Shown: one piece after another, positions 37,161-45,835 of the stretch
How positions within the stretch are numbered: the first letter of the stretch is position 1
How the letters are laid out: each line of letters opens with the position of its first letter
Assembly (NCBI GenBank): GCA_005790505.1
Contig: SXUP01000018.1
Coordinates: forward strand, 1 to 56,039
DNA from: Actinomycetota bacterium
Lineage (GTDB): Bacteria; Actinomycetota; Acidimicrobiia; Acidimicrobiales; Ilumatobacteraceae
DNA length: 56,039 nucleotides
Direction of reading: 5' to 3'
Program-made: the position numbers and the translations under genes
The notes under the pieces: model-generated
What the model was told of the DNA's origin: nothing
The model's input: only the letters and a program-made list of their open reading frames with translations
Database searches by the model: none

Positions 37161-38453
37161 TCAAACACGCCATTCGGCACCATTGGGATAACTCAGCATC
37201 TCAATCGACTCGGGCTTCATTTGTATTGAATAGCCCGGAGCCTGCGGTAACAGATAATGCCCCCGACGCATCTGTACCGGATCAATAAAATGTTCGTGAA
37301 GATGCGATGCATACTCAGTGGTTCGGTTGTCAAGCGAAGCACTCACGCTCAGGTAATCAATTACTGAAATGTGCTGTACATATTCGCACAAGCCAATTCC
37401 ACCGGCATGTGGACACACAGGGACATTGCGTGCCGCCGCCAACAGCAATACCGCCAAAACTTCATTGAGCCCACCGAGGCGACACGCATCGACTTGGACG
37501 TAATCAATGGCTTCGGCCTGCAGCAATTGTTTGAAAATCAAACGATTTGCCGCATGTTCCCCCGTTGCTACACCGATTGGCCTTACCCCGCGCCTGATTG
37601 TTGCGTGACCCAAAATGTCATCGGGGTGAGTTGGTTCCTCAATCCATCGCAGCCCATAGGGCTGCAAATGATTGCTCCAATTGATTGCTTGCTCGACATC
37701 CCACACCTGATTTGCATCAGCCATCAATTGTCGATCGTCACCAATTTCTTCCCGCATCACTTCACAACGCCGCATGTCCGAGGCAACATCAATCCCAACT
37801 TTTGTTTTGAAACTTGTCCAGCCATCTTCAATTGCACCCCGGCAGAGGTCGCGGACTTTGTCTTCGGGATAACCGAGCCAACCTGCAGACGTGATGTAGG
37901 CGGGGTAGCCATCATTTTGTAACTTCTGTAATCGCTTTCGTTGATCAACTCGGGCTCTTGTCAACATCTCAAGTGCCCGCACCTCATCAACCTCGTCACG
38001 CAGATAACGAAAATCAATACAGTCCACAAATTGCGCTGGCTCCATGTCTGATACCAATTTCCAAACTGGCACTCCGCGTGTTTTGGCCCAAAGGTCCCAC
38101 ACTGCATTGACAAGCGCCGCTGTCGCTAGGTGAATGACACCCTTGTCTGGTCCAAGCCAACGAAGTTGTGAGTGGTTGGTGATTTGTCGCCAAAAGGCAC
38201 CCATGTTGTCGACGATGTCGGACAAGTTGCGTCCAACAAGAAGAGTCGAAAGTGCCTCAATAGCGGCACAACAGAGGTCGTTCCCTTGCCCAATCGTGAA
38301 TGTCATGCCGTGACCCTCAAATGGACCGTCAGTGTTCAAAATTACATAGGCAGCCGAGTAGTCGGGGTCAGGATGGTTGGCATCTGAACCTGCCAGCGAA
38401 CGTGATGTGCGGGCACGAAGATCATGGGTTGAAATGGAAAGGATGCGAGTCAT
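37161..38453 (-). CDS. L-fuconate dehydratase
   Basis: 430 residues, enolase superfamily (mandelate-racemase subgroup). The base and metal residues lie in SFKTKVGIDVASDM, LMADANQVWDV and IEEPTHPDD; the C-terminal element GEHAANRLIFKQLLQ and CPHAGGIGLCEYVQH are characteristic of the fuconate dehydratase/ENOSF1 type. It makes 2-keto-3-deoxy-L-fuconate from L-fuconate. The start MTRILSISTHD at 38453 matches the family; an upstream TTG would add six residues. Divergent from the SDR gene. Confidence 0.95.
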   Translation of the reverse strand: MTRILSISTHDLRARTSRSLAGSDANHPDPDYSAAYVILNTDGPFEGHGMTFTIGQGNDLCCAAIEALSTLLVGRNLSDIVDNMGAFWRQITNHSQLRWLGPDKGVIHLATAALVNAVWDLWAKTRGVPVWKLVSDMEPAQFVDCIDFRYLRDEVDEVRALEMLTRARVDQRKRLQKLQNDGYPAYITSAGWLGYPEDKVRDLCRGAIEDGWTSFKTKVGIDVASDMRRCEVMREEIGDDRQLMADANQVWDVEQAINWSNHLQPYGLRWIEEPTHPDDILGHATIRRGVRPIGVATGEHAANRLIFKQLLQAEAIDYVQVDACRLGGLNEVLAVLLLAAARNVPVCPHAGGIGLCEYVQHISVIDYLSVSASLDNRTTEYASHLHEHFIDPVQMRRGHYLLPQAPGYSIQMKPESIEMLSYPNGAEWRV

Positions 38454-38533
38454 TACAATCAATAATAGCAATTTTGAATACGAAAAATAATACCCGAAAA
38501 TCCCACAGCAAAGGTCGAAGACAAGGAGACATG

Positions 38534-39238
38534 ATGAGTCGTCGCATCGTTGTTATCACAGGCTCAGCGGGTGGAATTGGTTCGGCAATTGGAAGCCGTT
38601 TCACTAAAAATAATGACACAGTGATTGGACTTGACCTTGCAGATGGGTTTGATCTTTCCCAGACCCAACATTGTGATGACGCAGTCAGACAAATTATTGC
38701 TGAGCATGGTCGCATTGATATTTTGTGCAACAATGCGGGCATCAGCAGTGTCGGTGACGTGGTCACATCAACACTCGAGGACTGGCAAAGGGTTTTTGCT
38801 GTCAATGTTTTTGGAATCGCCAATATGTCTAGATCCGTCTTGCCGCACATGCGTCATGAGCACTCTGGCTGCATTGTCAATACGTGTTCTATTGCTGCAA
38901 CAGTTGGTCTTGTCGAAAGGGCGGTCTATTCAGCGTCTAAGGGGGCGGTGCTTGCTTTGACAAAGGCGATGGCAGCCGACGAAATCGCCCACAATATTCG
39001 GGTCAATTGTGTTTCGCCCGGAACCGTGGCGAGTCCCTGGGTGGAGCGGCTTGTCGCGACAACGGTCGACCCCTCTCAAACCATGGAAGCACTTCGAAAG
39101 CGTCAACCAATGGGTCGCCTAGTTGAATGTGATGAAGTTGCTGAGGCAATTTTTTATCTTGCCGCATCAAGCACTTTTACTACTGGTGCAGAACTCCTGA
39201 TTGATGGCGGCATCGCTGGCATCCGAATTGTGCAGTAG
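38534..39238 (+). CDS. SDR dehydrogenase, probable 2-keto-3-deoxy-L-fuconate dehydrogenase
   Basis: 234 residues, classical SDR. Cofactor motif TGSAGGIGSAIG, NNAGISSVGD, catalytic Ser in NTCSIAATVG and the YSASKGAV Tyr-Lys pair; the C-terminus ends GAELLIDGGIAGI. An acidic residue after strand 2 (VIGLDLAD) favours NAD. In fuconate pathways this enzyme oxidises the keto-deoxy acid to the 2,4-diketo acid. The ATG at 38534 follows AAGGAG. Position within the fucose cluster supports the assignment, but it could be another SDR. Confidence 0.85.
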   Translation: MSRRIVVITGSAGGIGSAIGSRFTKNNDTVIGLDLADGFDLSQTQHCDDAVRQIIAEHGRIDILCNNAGISSVGDVVTSTLEDWQRVFAVNVFGIANMSRSVLPHMRHEHSGCIVNTCSIAATVGLVERAVYSASKGAVLALTKAMAADEIAHNIRVNCVSPGTVASPWVERLVATTVDPSQTMEALRKRQPMGRLVECDEVAEAIFYLAASSTFTTGAELLIDGGIAGIRIVQ

Positions 39239-39247
39239 TTTCAAGCC

Positions 39248-40339
39248 ATGACGCTGCGGATTGCCTTGGTTGGGGGACCGATGTACGACCATTTGTATCC
39301 CGTGTTTGATGAATTTGATGTTGAGGTGATTGTGCACGCAGATCATCCAACGCTGAATCGACGGGTGGCACAAATGCTTGCCGCCGGTGAACGAATTGAC
39401 CTGTTGTCGACTCATTCAAAATATGCACCATCGCAGGCTCACTGGTTGCAACCACTTGATTCGCTCATCGGAGTGGACTCAGATTTATTGCTTGACTCAC
39501 TTGCTCCCTTGGCTGTCGATCTATGTCGCTATAACGGCCAACTCCTGACCCTTCCGCGACTTATTGATGTGCGAATCATGTGGCTCCGCAAAAATCAAGT
39601 TGATGTCGTGCCCACAACATGGCAGGAAATTATTGACAGCCCTCTCCGATTCGGTTTTCCTGGCAGAGAGTCAGGGCTTTTTGGAACATTCTTTGAAATG
39701 GTTATTGGGGCGGGTGGGTCTATTTTCGATCAAGATCAGCGTCCTTGTTTCATTTCTGAACATTCGATACGTGCGATTGAAATGTTGACTTCACTTGCGA
39801 CAAAACTGCCGACTGATTTACCAAACTGGCATTATGATCAAGTTGATGATGCTCTGCTGCGCGGTGTAGTAGACGCTTCAGGTGCATGGCCAGGTGCATG
39901 GGGTCAGATTCTTACCTCAGGACAGGGTGACTTGTTGCAGCCTTTCCGTTATCCCTCAGGGCTCCAAAGATGGGTCAGTTATGCCGGATGTCATGCATGG
40001 GGCATTCCAACAACTGCTGGTGATCTTGATTCGGCAGTCACGTTGTTGCGGTATCTCATGTCGGCAGATGTTCATGCTCGTGATGCCCAAAGTGGAAGCA
40101 TGTGTGCCAACGTGCAAGCTCTCTCAAAAGTCGAACCAGTCAATGAAACTGATCGTCAACGCCTTTTGATTACTCGAGACACGATTAACCAGGCGATGAT
40201 TACCTACCCATCTCATGTTCGGTTCCCAGAAGTCGAGGATGCTGGATGGATGTTGATAAATGAGGCGATTCGTGGTCTCAAATCGCCGCAGGATGTGGTC
40301 GAGAGCCTGCAATCCATCGCTCAATCAGTGTTTGCTTGA
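39248..40339 (+). CDS. Solute-binding-protein-like protein lacking a signal peptide
   Basis: 363 residues. The sequence has the look of a type-1 extracellular solute-binding protein (periplasmic sugar-binding fold): alternating segments such as LLTLPRLIDVRIMWLRKNQV, PTTWQEIIDSPLRFGFPGR and WGIPTTAGDLDSAVTLLRYL. However it begins MTLRIALVGGPMYD directly, with no signal peptide or lipobox. It may be a cytoplasmic sensor or chaperone for a fucose metabolite. It follows the SDR by 9 bp and has no ABC permease beside it. Confidence 0.7.
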   Translation: MTLRIALVGGPMYDHLYPVFDEFDVEVIVHADHPTLNRRVAQMLAAGERIDLLSTHSKYAPSQAHWLQPLDSLIGVDSDLLLDSLAPLAVDLCRYNGQLLTLPRLIDVRIMWLRKNQVDVVPTTWQEIIDSPLRFGFPGRESGLFGTFFEMVIGAGGSIFDQDQRPCFISEHSIRAIEMLTSLATKLPTDLPNWHYDQVDDALLRGVVDASGAWPGAWGQILTSGQGDLLQPFRYPSGLQRWVSYAGCHAWGIPTTAGDLDSAVTLLRYLMSADVHARDAQSGSMCANVQALSKVEPVNETDRQRLLITRDTINQAMITYPSHVRFPEVEDAGWMLINEAIRGLKSPQDVVESLQSIAQSVFA

Positions 40340-40531
40340 GACCAGCAACCTTCCAGAACTGACTCGAAAATATTCATGTCGTCCTCTTTTGTCTTGCAAA
40401 TGAATCGGCTTGAAAATCAAATTGACCCCGAAAATTTGAATTCCCGAAGCAGGTCGGACAAGTTTGGTCTCTCGGGTTCTAATTGGCGGGCTGGTTGAGT
40501 CTTTTCCTTGGCGGGGAAGTAGTTTTAGCCC

Positions 40532-42070
40532 ATGTCGCTGCAGCACAAGCCAGGTACAAGTTGGGACGAGGTCTACACACGGGCTCGCTCAGTTGCACCC
40601 GAAGCTTTTGAAACTGATCACATCGCGAACTTGCTTGGCGGTCAGTGGAGTTTTGTCGGTGAAACTCGTCCCCATCCTCTTGCCATTGATGCAACTTTGA
40701 TACCGGGCCCACCGCGCATCGACCATGACACTGCCGTCACGGCAGTTGAGCAGGCCGCTCGCCAACACGTCGAATGGTCTCGAGTGCCTCTTGAGGAAAG
40801 ACAACGGCGGGTTCAAAACGCAGTAGCCCTGCTGCGAGAGCATCGCGACACTATCGCGTTGCTTCTAATGTGGGAAATCGGGAAGCCGTGGCGCATTGCA
40901 TGTGCAGACGTTGATCGTTGTGTCGACGGAATTGACTGGTATCTCCAAGAGATTGAGCGCCAGATGCAGGGCCGTACTCCTCTGCAGGGACCAATTTCAA
41001 ATATTGCCTCATGGAATTATCCTCTTAGTGTGCTCGTTCACGCTGAGTTAGCTCAGTTGTTGGCGGGTAACGCCGTCATCGCCAAGACACCGTCACAAGG
41101 TGGCTTTCACGCACTGACTCTTTGCCACGCACTAATGGTTCGCGCCGACTTACCCGTCACCCTGCTTTCGGGAGTTGGCGGTGATCTCAGTGATGCTCTG
41201 ATTTCTTCACGACAACTTGGTGCTCTTGCTTTTGTCGGTGGTCGCTCAAATGGTCGCAAAGCAGCGAGCACTCTTGCTGATTTGCGAAGGCGTCACATTC
41301 TTGAGCAGGAGGGTCTCAACACCTGGGGAATCTGGAATTTCTCACAGTGGGAATTGCTGTCTGGTCACTTGAAAAAAGGGTTTGAGTACGCCAAGCAGCG
41401 ATGCACCGCATATCCGCGCTATGTCATTCAACGAAAGCTGTTGCCCGACTTCCTCGCAACATACAACGACGTTGTTTCGTCTCTGCGATTCGGCAATCCA
41501 TTTGCTGTCGAAAATGCTGACGATCCACTTCCTAATTTTGACTTCGGTCCCGTAATTTCTCAGTCCAAGGCCAACGATCTGCGTGCTCGCTATGAAGAGG
41601 CGATTAGTTCTGGAGGAATTCCCCTGATCCATGGCGATCTCGGGGCGGGCAACTTTATCGTTGGTCAAGATCAATCGGCATATGTTGCGCCAGCTTGTGT
41701 GCTCAACCCCCCAACGGCATGGTCACTTCATCACAGCGAGCCGTTTGGTCCGATTGACTCAATCGTAATTGTCGACACCGAGTCCGAACTGCTCGCCGCA
41801 ATGAATGTTTCAAACGGCTCATTGGTTGCTTCGATTGCAACAGACGATGCTGACTTGGCCGCTCGACTTCGACCCGACGTGCAATCTTTCAAGTTCGGGG
41901 TGAACGCGCCCCGTAGTCGTGGTGACCGAGAAGAGGTGTTTGGTGGGCGAGGCGCATCTTGGCGAGGCGCTTTCGTCGGGGGCGATCTGCTCATCGATTC
42001 TTTTACTGACGGTGACCGTCCGTTGTTCGGCAATTTCCCGAACGGTTCTCTTTTCCCACCGAATACCTGA
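40532..42070 (+). CDS. Aldehyde dehydrogenase family protein
   Basis: 512 residues. The catalytic Cys lies in KQRCTAYPRYVI, the general-base Glu in LEQEGLNTWG and the cofactor region around SWNYPLSVLVHAELA. The family GxTxxG region is present as VGGRSNGRKAA. It could oxidise L-lactaldehyde or another aldehyde from fucose breakdown; substrate is inferred from neighbourhood. No ribosome site is evident before the ATG. Separated from the preceding gene by 192 bp in which I see no gene. Confidence 0.88.
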   Translation: MSLQHKPGTSWDEVYTRARSVAPEAFETDHIANLLGGQWSFVGETRPHPLAIDATLIPGPPRIDHDTAVTAVEQAARQHVEWSRVPLEERQRRVQNAVALLREHRDTIALLLMWEIGKPWRIACADVDRCVDGIDWYLQEIERQMQGRTPLQGPISNIASWNYPLSVLVHAELAQLLAGNAVIAKTPSQGGFHALTLCHALMVRADLPVTLLSGVGGDLSDALISSRQLGALAFVGGRSNGRKAASTLADLRRRHILEQEGLNTWGIWNFSQWELLSGHLKKGFEYAKQRCTAYPRYVIQRKLLPDFLATYNDVVSSLRFGNPFAVENADDPLPNFDFGPVISQSKANDLRARYEEAISSGGIPLIHGDLGAGNFIVGQDQSAYVAPACVLNPPTAWSLHHSEPFGPIDSIVIVDTESELLAAMNVSNGSLVASIATDDADLAARLRPDVQSFKFGVNAPRSRGDREEVFGGRGASWRGAFVGGDLLIDSFTDGDRPLFGNFPNGSLFPPNT

Positions 42071-42126
42071 TTGGCAAAGTAAAAATTAATGTCAATACTT
42101 GGTTTTGGCTATGACCGCAGAGCTTT

Positions 42127-43323
42127 ATGGCAAGTTTACCTTTAGATCTAAATCAAGATCTGTTGTTAACAATTGAGCGTGATTTCAAAGGCTTGTATTC
42201 AGGTGACATAGGAACTAGTTCAATACGAGGTGGACAGACTGCGGCGAATATCGCCCTGGCAAATCTTGACATCAGCGGTTATGCCAATAAGCGCTCCGAG
42301 GTGCTGCCAAGAAATAGACGTGGCGCAACTGTGTTGTCTCCGTATATCCGCCACAACATTCTGACCTTAGGTGAGGTGTATCAAGCGGTGGAGTTAGCGC
42401 CGTTCAAGGACAAAGAAAAGTTTCGGGATGAACTATTTTGGCAGGAATATGCGCGACATCTCTATGCCCGCATTGGTGTACGGCTTTTTGAGAATTTGCG
42501 TTTTGACGCAAACTACAACGTGGACGGCAATGGTTGGGACCGACAAATGTTGTGCATCGATCAGGTTGTTGCCGAATTAGAAACTGACGGCTGGTTGGTG
42601 AACCAAACCAGAATGTGGCTTGCCTCGCACTGGACAGTAAGAAACGACAAGGGCTGGATTTTTGGACAAGAGCGGATGCATCAACAACTGATTGATGGAT
42701 CTAGGGCAGCCAACCTGTTGGGATGGCAATGGACGGTCGGTGCAGGCACTGGTAAGCCTTATGGCTTTGCAAAGTGGCAAGTTGATAAGCGTGCTCCAGG
42801 TTTGTGCAACAAGTGCTCCCTAAAAAGCAATTGTCCAATCCAGGAGTTTCCAGACGAGACCTCATCACATCAATTGGACCGTGAGCCACTTTTAGACAAT
42901 GATCCAGACACCTCTGCGACTACTGGTCCAACGATTCCAATCATAAACAACAAAGCCGAGTACGTGCTTTTGACGATTGACTCACTCGGCGACAATGACG
43001 CTGCTCTTGTTGCCAACCCGCTATTGCCGGCAGTTTTTGTTTTCAATGAATCCGCATTAAGAAAACTGCAACTGAGTTCGCGTCGCCTCGCTTTTTACCT
43101 GCAAACTTTGGAAGATCTGAGCACTCGAAGGCAAGTTCAGGCGTATTTAGGCGATCCGTATAAATTCGCGCGAGATAATGCAGTCGCAGTCACCTATGCA
43201 CCAGTGCCTTCATTTAAAAAATTCAAAGATTTGGCCCAAATATTTCCCTACCCATGGCTTAGGCAACCTCACGTGGGCTCTGTGAAAAGTTTTTCATCCT
43301 GGCGAAACAGAGTAGCCAAGTAG
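42127..43323 (+). CDS. Cryptochrome/photolyase-like protein with reversed domain order
   Basis: 398 residues. Residues about 60-245 are the FAD-binding helical domain: LSPYIRHNILT, FRDELFWQEYARHL, DGWLVNQTRMWLASHW, GSRAANLLGWQWTVGAG. A cysteine-rich segment follows (CNKCSLKSNC, Cys217, Cys220, Cys226). Residues about 275-398 resemble the photolyase N-terminal antenna domain, here at the C-terminus: LPAVFVFNESALRKLQLSSRR, then a Leu-rich helix and a closing PYPWLRQPHVGSVKSFSSWR of the type that normally links the two domains. The order is therefore FAD domain then alpha/beta domain, the reverse of known photolyases. Confidence 0.85.
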   Translation: MASLPLDLNQDLLLTIERDFKGLYSGDIGTSSIRGGQTAANIALANLDISGYANKRSEVLPRNRRGATVLSPYIRHNILTLGEVYQAVELAPFKDKEKFRDELFWQEYARHLYARIGVRLFENLRFDANYNVDGNGWDRQMLCIDQVVAELETDGWLVNQTRMWLASHWTVRNDKGWIFGQERMHQQLIDGSRAANLLGWQWTVGAGTGKPYGFAKWQVDKRAPGLCNKCSLKSNCPIQEFPDETSSHQLDREPLLDNDPDTSATTGPTIPIINNKAEYVLLTIDSLGDNDAALVANPLLPAVFVFNESALRKLQLSSRRLAFYLQTLEDLSTRRQVQAYLGDPYKFARDNAVAVTYAPVPSFKKFKDLAQIFPYPWLRQPHVGSVKSFSSWRNRVAK

Positions 43324-43403
43324 ATGCAGTTGAACTCCGGAGATGTTTGATGAGCCATAAATCTCATCCCAGAAACAATCTTTCCCGCTACATTTTCTGA
43401 GAT

Positions 43404-44444
43404 ATGCGAGTTTTTGTTGCCTCATTGTTGACTCTCGTGGTTGTCTGTACTCTTGGTATTTTCCAGCGCGAAGTTCTTTTAGATACATGGAATCGGCTCG
43501 GCGAGATTTCGATGCTTGCATCAATACCTCTTATCATTGCAACTTTGTTGATGATGGTGGCGCGAGCAATGTTTCTTGTTTCTTGTTCTCCAGGTCTTCG
43601 CTTGCGACAAGCGATCGTCGCCGATCAATCGGCCCTCGCAGCGGGCTACGGAATTTTGCTTGGTGGCGGGGCCGTTGGGACTGGAATGCGTATCCACATG
43701 TTTGCAAAGTGGGGGATTTCCCATAGCACGATCGGGTCGTCAATCATTGCAACGGGAGTGTTTCCATCGTTCACTACTTGGGGACTTCCTTGTATTTTAT
43801 TGGTTGCTCCTGTCTTGGCTGGTTCTGCGAGGCCTGAACAAACTCTGACTGTTGCAGTAGGTGTCCCACTCATTTTTGTCTCAGCTGTTTTTTGGTGGGC
43901 GGCACTACGTACTTCGACAGTATTTTTGTATGTCGGTCGCATTATGTCTTCAATCAGATCAGTACTGCTACGACGAATACCGATTCGTTTTAAAACTTTT
44001 CGTGCAACAGTAGAGGGTTTGCAACCACTCACGTTTTCCGTTGAAATGCGCAATGAGCTCGTTCAATTAATTAAGCAGCGCGGGTTGTGGATTCTTCTGG
44101 CATCCTCTGGCACGCTTTCTGCAGGCTTCATTTGCCTTTGGACATCTGCCGCTATTTTTAAAGTTGACGGGCTGACTTTTCACGAAGCCCTCGTGGCGTT
44201 TTCACTCGTCAGAGTTGTGGTCGCATTGTCGCCTGTTCCCGGAGGTATCGGCCTCGCTGAACTAGGCCTCATTACTCTGCTTGAAAATGCTGGATTGTCA
44301 GTGCTTGAAGCAACCGGTGCCACACTGATTTACCGCTTTATGACGTGGTTCATCCCCATTCTCGTGGGTACAACGTGTTGGTGGTTCTACATCCGCAAAG
44401 ATGCCGGGACACCCAGTGATGCCGTGGGGCTCCTGAGGGCTTGA
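43404..44444 (+). CDS. UPF0104/LPG-synthase-type integral membrane protein
   Basis: 346 residues with about eight hydrophobic segments, including a signal-like N-terminal one. The diagnostic LSPVPGGIGLAELGLI near residue 275 marks the lysylphosphatidylglycerol synthase transmembrane (PF03706-type) family. Without the soluble aminoacyl-transferase half it is often a flippase-like or lipid-linked membrane protein of unknown substrate. The ATG at 43404 is 80 bp after the cryptochrome-like gene. Confidence 0.85.
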   Translation: MRVFVASLLTLVVVCTLGIFQREVLLDTWNRLGEISMLASIPLIIATLLMMVARAMFLVSCSPGLRLRQAIVADQSALAAGYGILLGGGAVGTGMRIHMFAKWGISHSTIGSSIIATGVFPSFTTWGLPCILLVAPVLAGSARPEQTLTVAVGVPLIFVSAVFWWAALRTSTVFLYVGRIMSSIRSVLLRRIPIRFKTFRATVEGLQPLTFSVEMRNELVQLIKQRGLWILLASSGTLSAGFICLWTSAAIFKVDGLTFHEALVAFSLVRVVVALSPVPGGIGLAELGLITLLENAGLSVLEATGATLIYRFMTWFIPILVGTTCWWFYIRKDAGTPSDAVGLLRA

Positions 44445-44595
44445 AACCAAGGTTTTCAGGGCAGTTCTAAAACCCCAAAAATTTACCTTCTGGTCACCTT
44501 CTCGTATTTTTACTGTTGCCAGACAGCAAGAAGTGTCAAGTAATTTCAAATTGTCAAAAATAACTTTGACCTAAAAAATCCCTGAAAGGATTGCT

Positions 44596-45744
44596 ATGAA
44601 GTTAGTGCATGGTGAGAAAAAATCTTCGCTAGTTGCAAAGATTGTTGTGGCTGCAATATTTGTCCCACTGATTGTTGGAAGTTTTGCTTCTGGGGCGAGC
44701 GCTGCTGTGAAAAGTGGTGACAACTGCAAACGCAGAGATCTTTTTAGATTGGAAAAGATTACTAACCCAAAGACAAAATCTGTCACGTGGGTTCGTTGCA
44801 TGGTTTCCACAGGTTCATCTTTGCATGCAGAAAAGCCAAAGTTTTCCTATCAGCGTGTCGCATTGAGGCAAGCGGACTATCGAACCACAACAACCAAAAC
44901 AGAAATTCGCATGGATGGGTCGAGCACCGTTTACCCGTTGATGGCCGTAGCAGCAAAATACTTCTACTCAACAACAAATGGTCTTGGAAAAATTTCAATC
45001 GGCCTTTCTGGCACAGGTGGAGGTTTTGAGAAATTTTGCAAAGGTGAAACTGATATGTCAAATGCTTCCCGAGCGATTTCAACGACAGAAATTGCGGCTT
45101 GTGCTGCGAAGGGAATCACGTACACAGAAGTCCTTGTTGCAAATGATGGCTTGGCAGTCGTTGTGAATCCATCTAATCCATTGAAGTGCATCAAGATGAC
45201 TGAACTTAAAGAAATGTGGAAACCAGCAACCGGAACATCTGGTGTAGGGTCTGCCAAAACTTGGGGCGCAGCAATCGCTGGCAACACCTTGGGTGACTTG
45301 AAGTTGTACGGAGCGGGATCGGACTCCGGGACATTTGATTCGTTCAATACATTCGTTCATGCGAAGTCCACGACTTCGCGAACTGATTATCAGGCTACTG
45401 AAAATGACAATGTCACTGTTCAAGGTGTCGCGGCAGACAAAACCGCACTTGGGTACTATGGCTTGTCCTACGCAATTGAGAACGCATCAAAAAACAAGGC
45501 TCTTCAACTTGATAAGGGTGCTGGATGTGTCGAGGCAAATAATGCAAATGTGCAGAATGGAACATACGCAATGTCTCGTCCCTTGTATGTTTATGTAAAA
45601 AACACAGCCAAAGAAATCGGCAACATCAAGAAATTCCTGACCTTTTATCTAGACAATGCTCAAAGAATCGGTGACGATGCGCTGTTCGTTCCCCTTACCG
45701 CGGCTCAGGTCGGAGTCGCAAAAGCCAAGGTCGCAAGCCTTTAA
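44596..45744 (+). CDS. pstS: Phosphate ABC transporter substrate-binding protein PstS
   Basis: 382 residues. A signal peptide (VAAIFVPLIVGSFASGASA) is cleaved near residue 36; no lipobox is seen. About 60 residues of unusual sequence with two Cys (SGDNCKRRD, TWVRCMVSTG) precede the binding domain, which starts at EIRMDGSSTVYPLM. The phosphate-binding elements TGGGFEKFCKGE and AGSDSGTFDSF are present. Ribosome site GAAAGGATTGCT. First gene of pstSCAB; high-affinity phosphate uptake suits a phosphate-poor habitat. Confidence 0.93.
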   Translation: MKLVHGEKKSSLVAKIVVAAIFVPLIVGSFASGASAAVKSGDNCKRRDLFRLEKITNPKTKSVTWVRCMVSTGSSLHAEKPKFSYQRVALRQADYRTTTTKTEIRMDGSSTVYPLMAVAAKYFYSTTNGLGKISIGLSGTGGGFEKFCKGETDMSNASRAISTTEIAACAAKGITYTEVLVANDGLAVVVNPSNPLKCIKMTELKEMWKPATGTSGVGSAKTWGAAIAGNTLGDLKLYGAGSDSGTFDSFNTFVHAKSTTSRTDYQATENDNVTVQGVAADKTALGYYGLSYAIENASKNKALQLDKGAGCVEANNANVQNGTYAMSRPLYVYVKNTAKEIGNIKKFLTFYLDNAQRIGDDALFVPLTAAQVGVAKAKVASL

Positions 45745-45752
45745 AACTCATA

Positions 45753-45794
45753 AAGGGAGGGTGGTGCCAAAGGTTCTTGGCATCACCCTCCCTT
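45753..45794 (+). terminator. Large intercistronic hairpin between pstS and pstC
   Basis: AAGGGAGGGTGGTGCCAA pairs with TTGGCATCACCCTCCCTT around the loop AGGTTC; one G-T pair is the only deviation from an 18-bp perfect stem. There is no U run after it, so it is more likely an mRNA-stabilising or attenuating hairpin that raises PstS relative to the permease genes. Confidence 0.7.
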
Positions 45795-45835
45795 GAGTAA
45801 TCTACGAGGACAGTTCCCATGAAAGGAGGCAGGCC

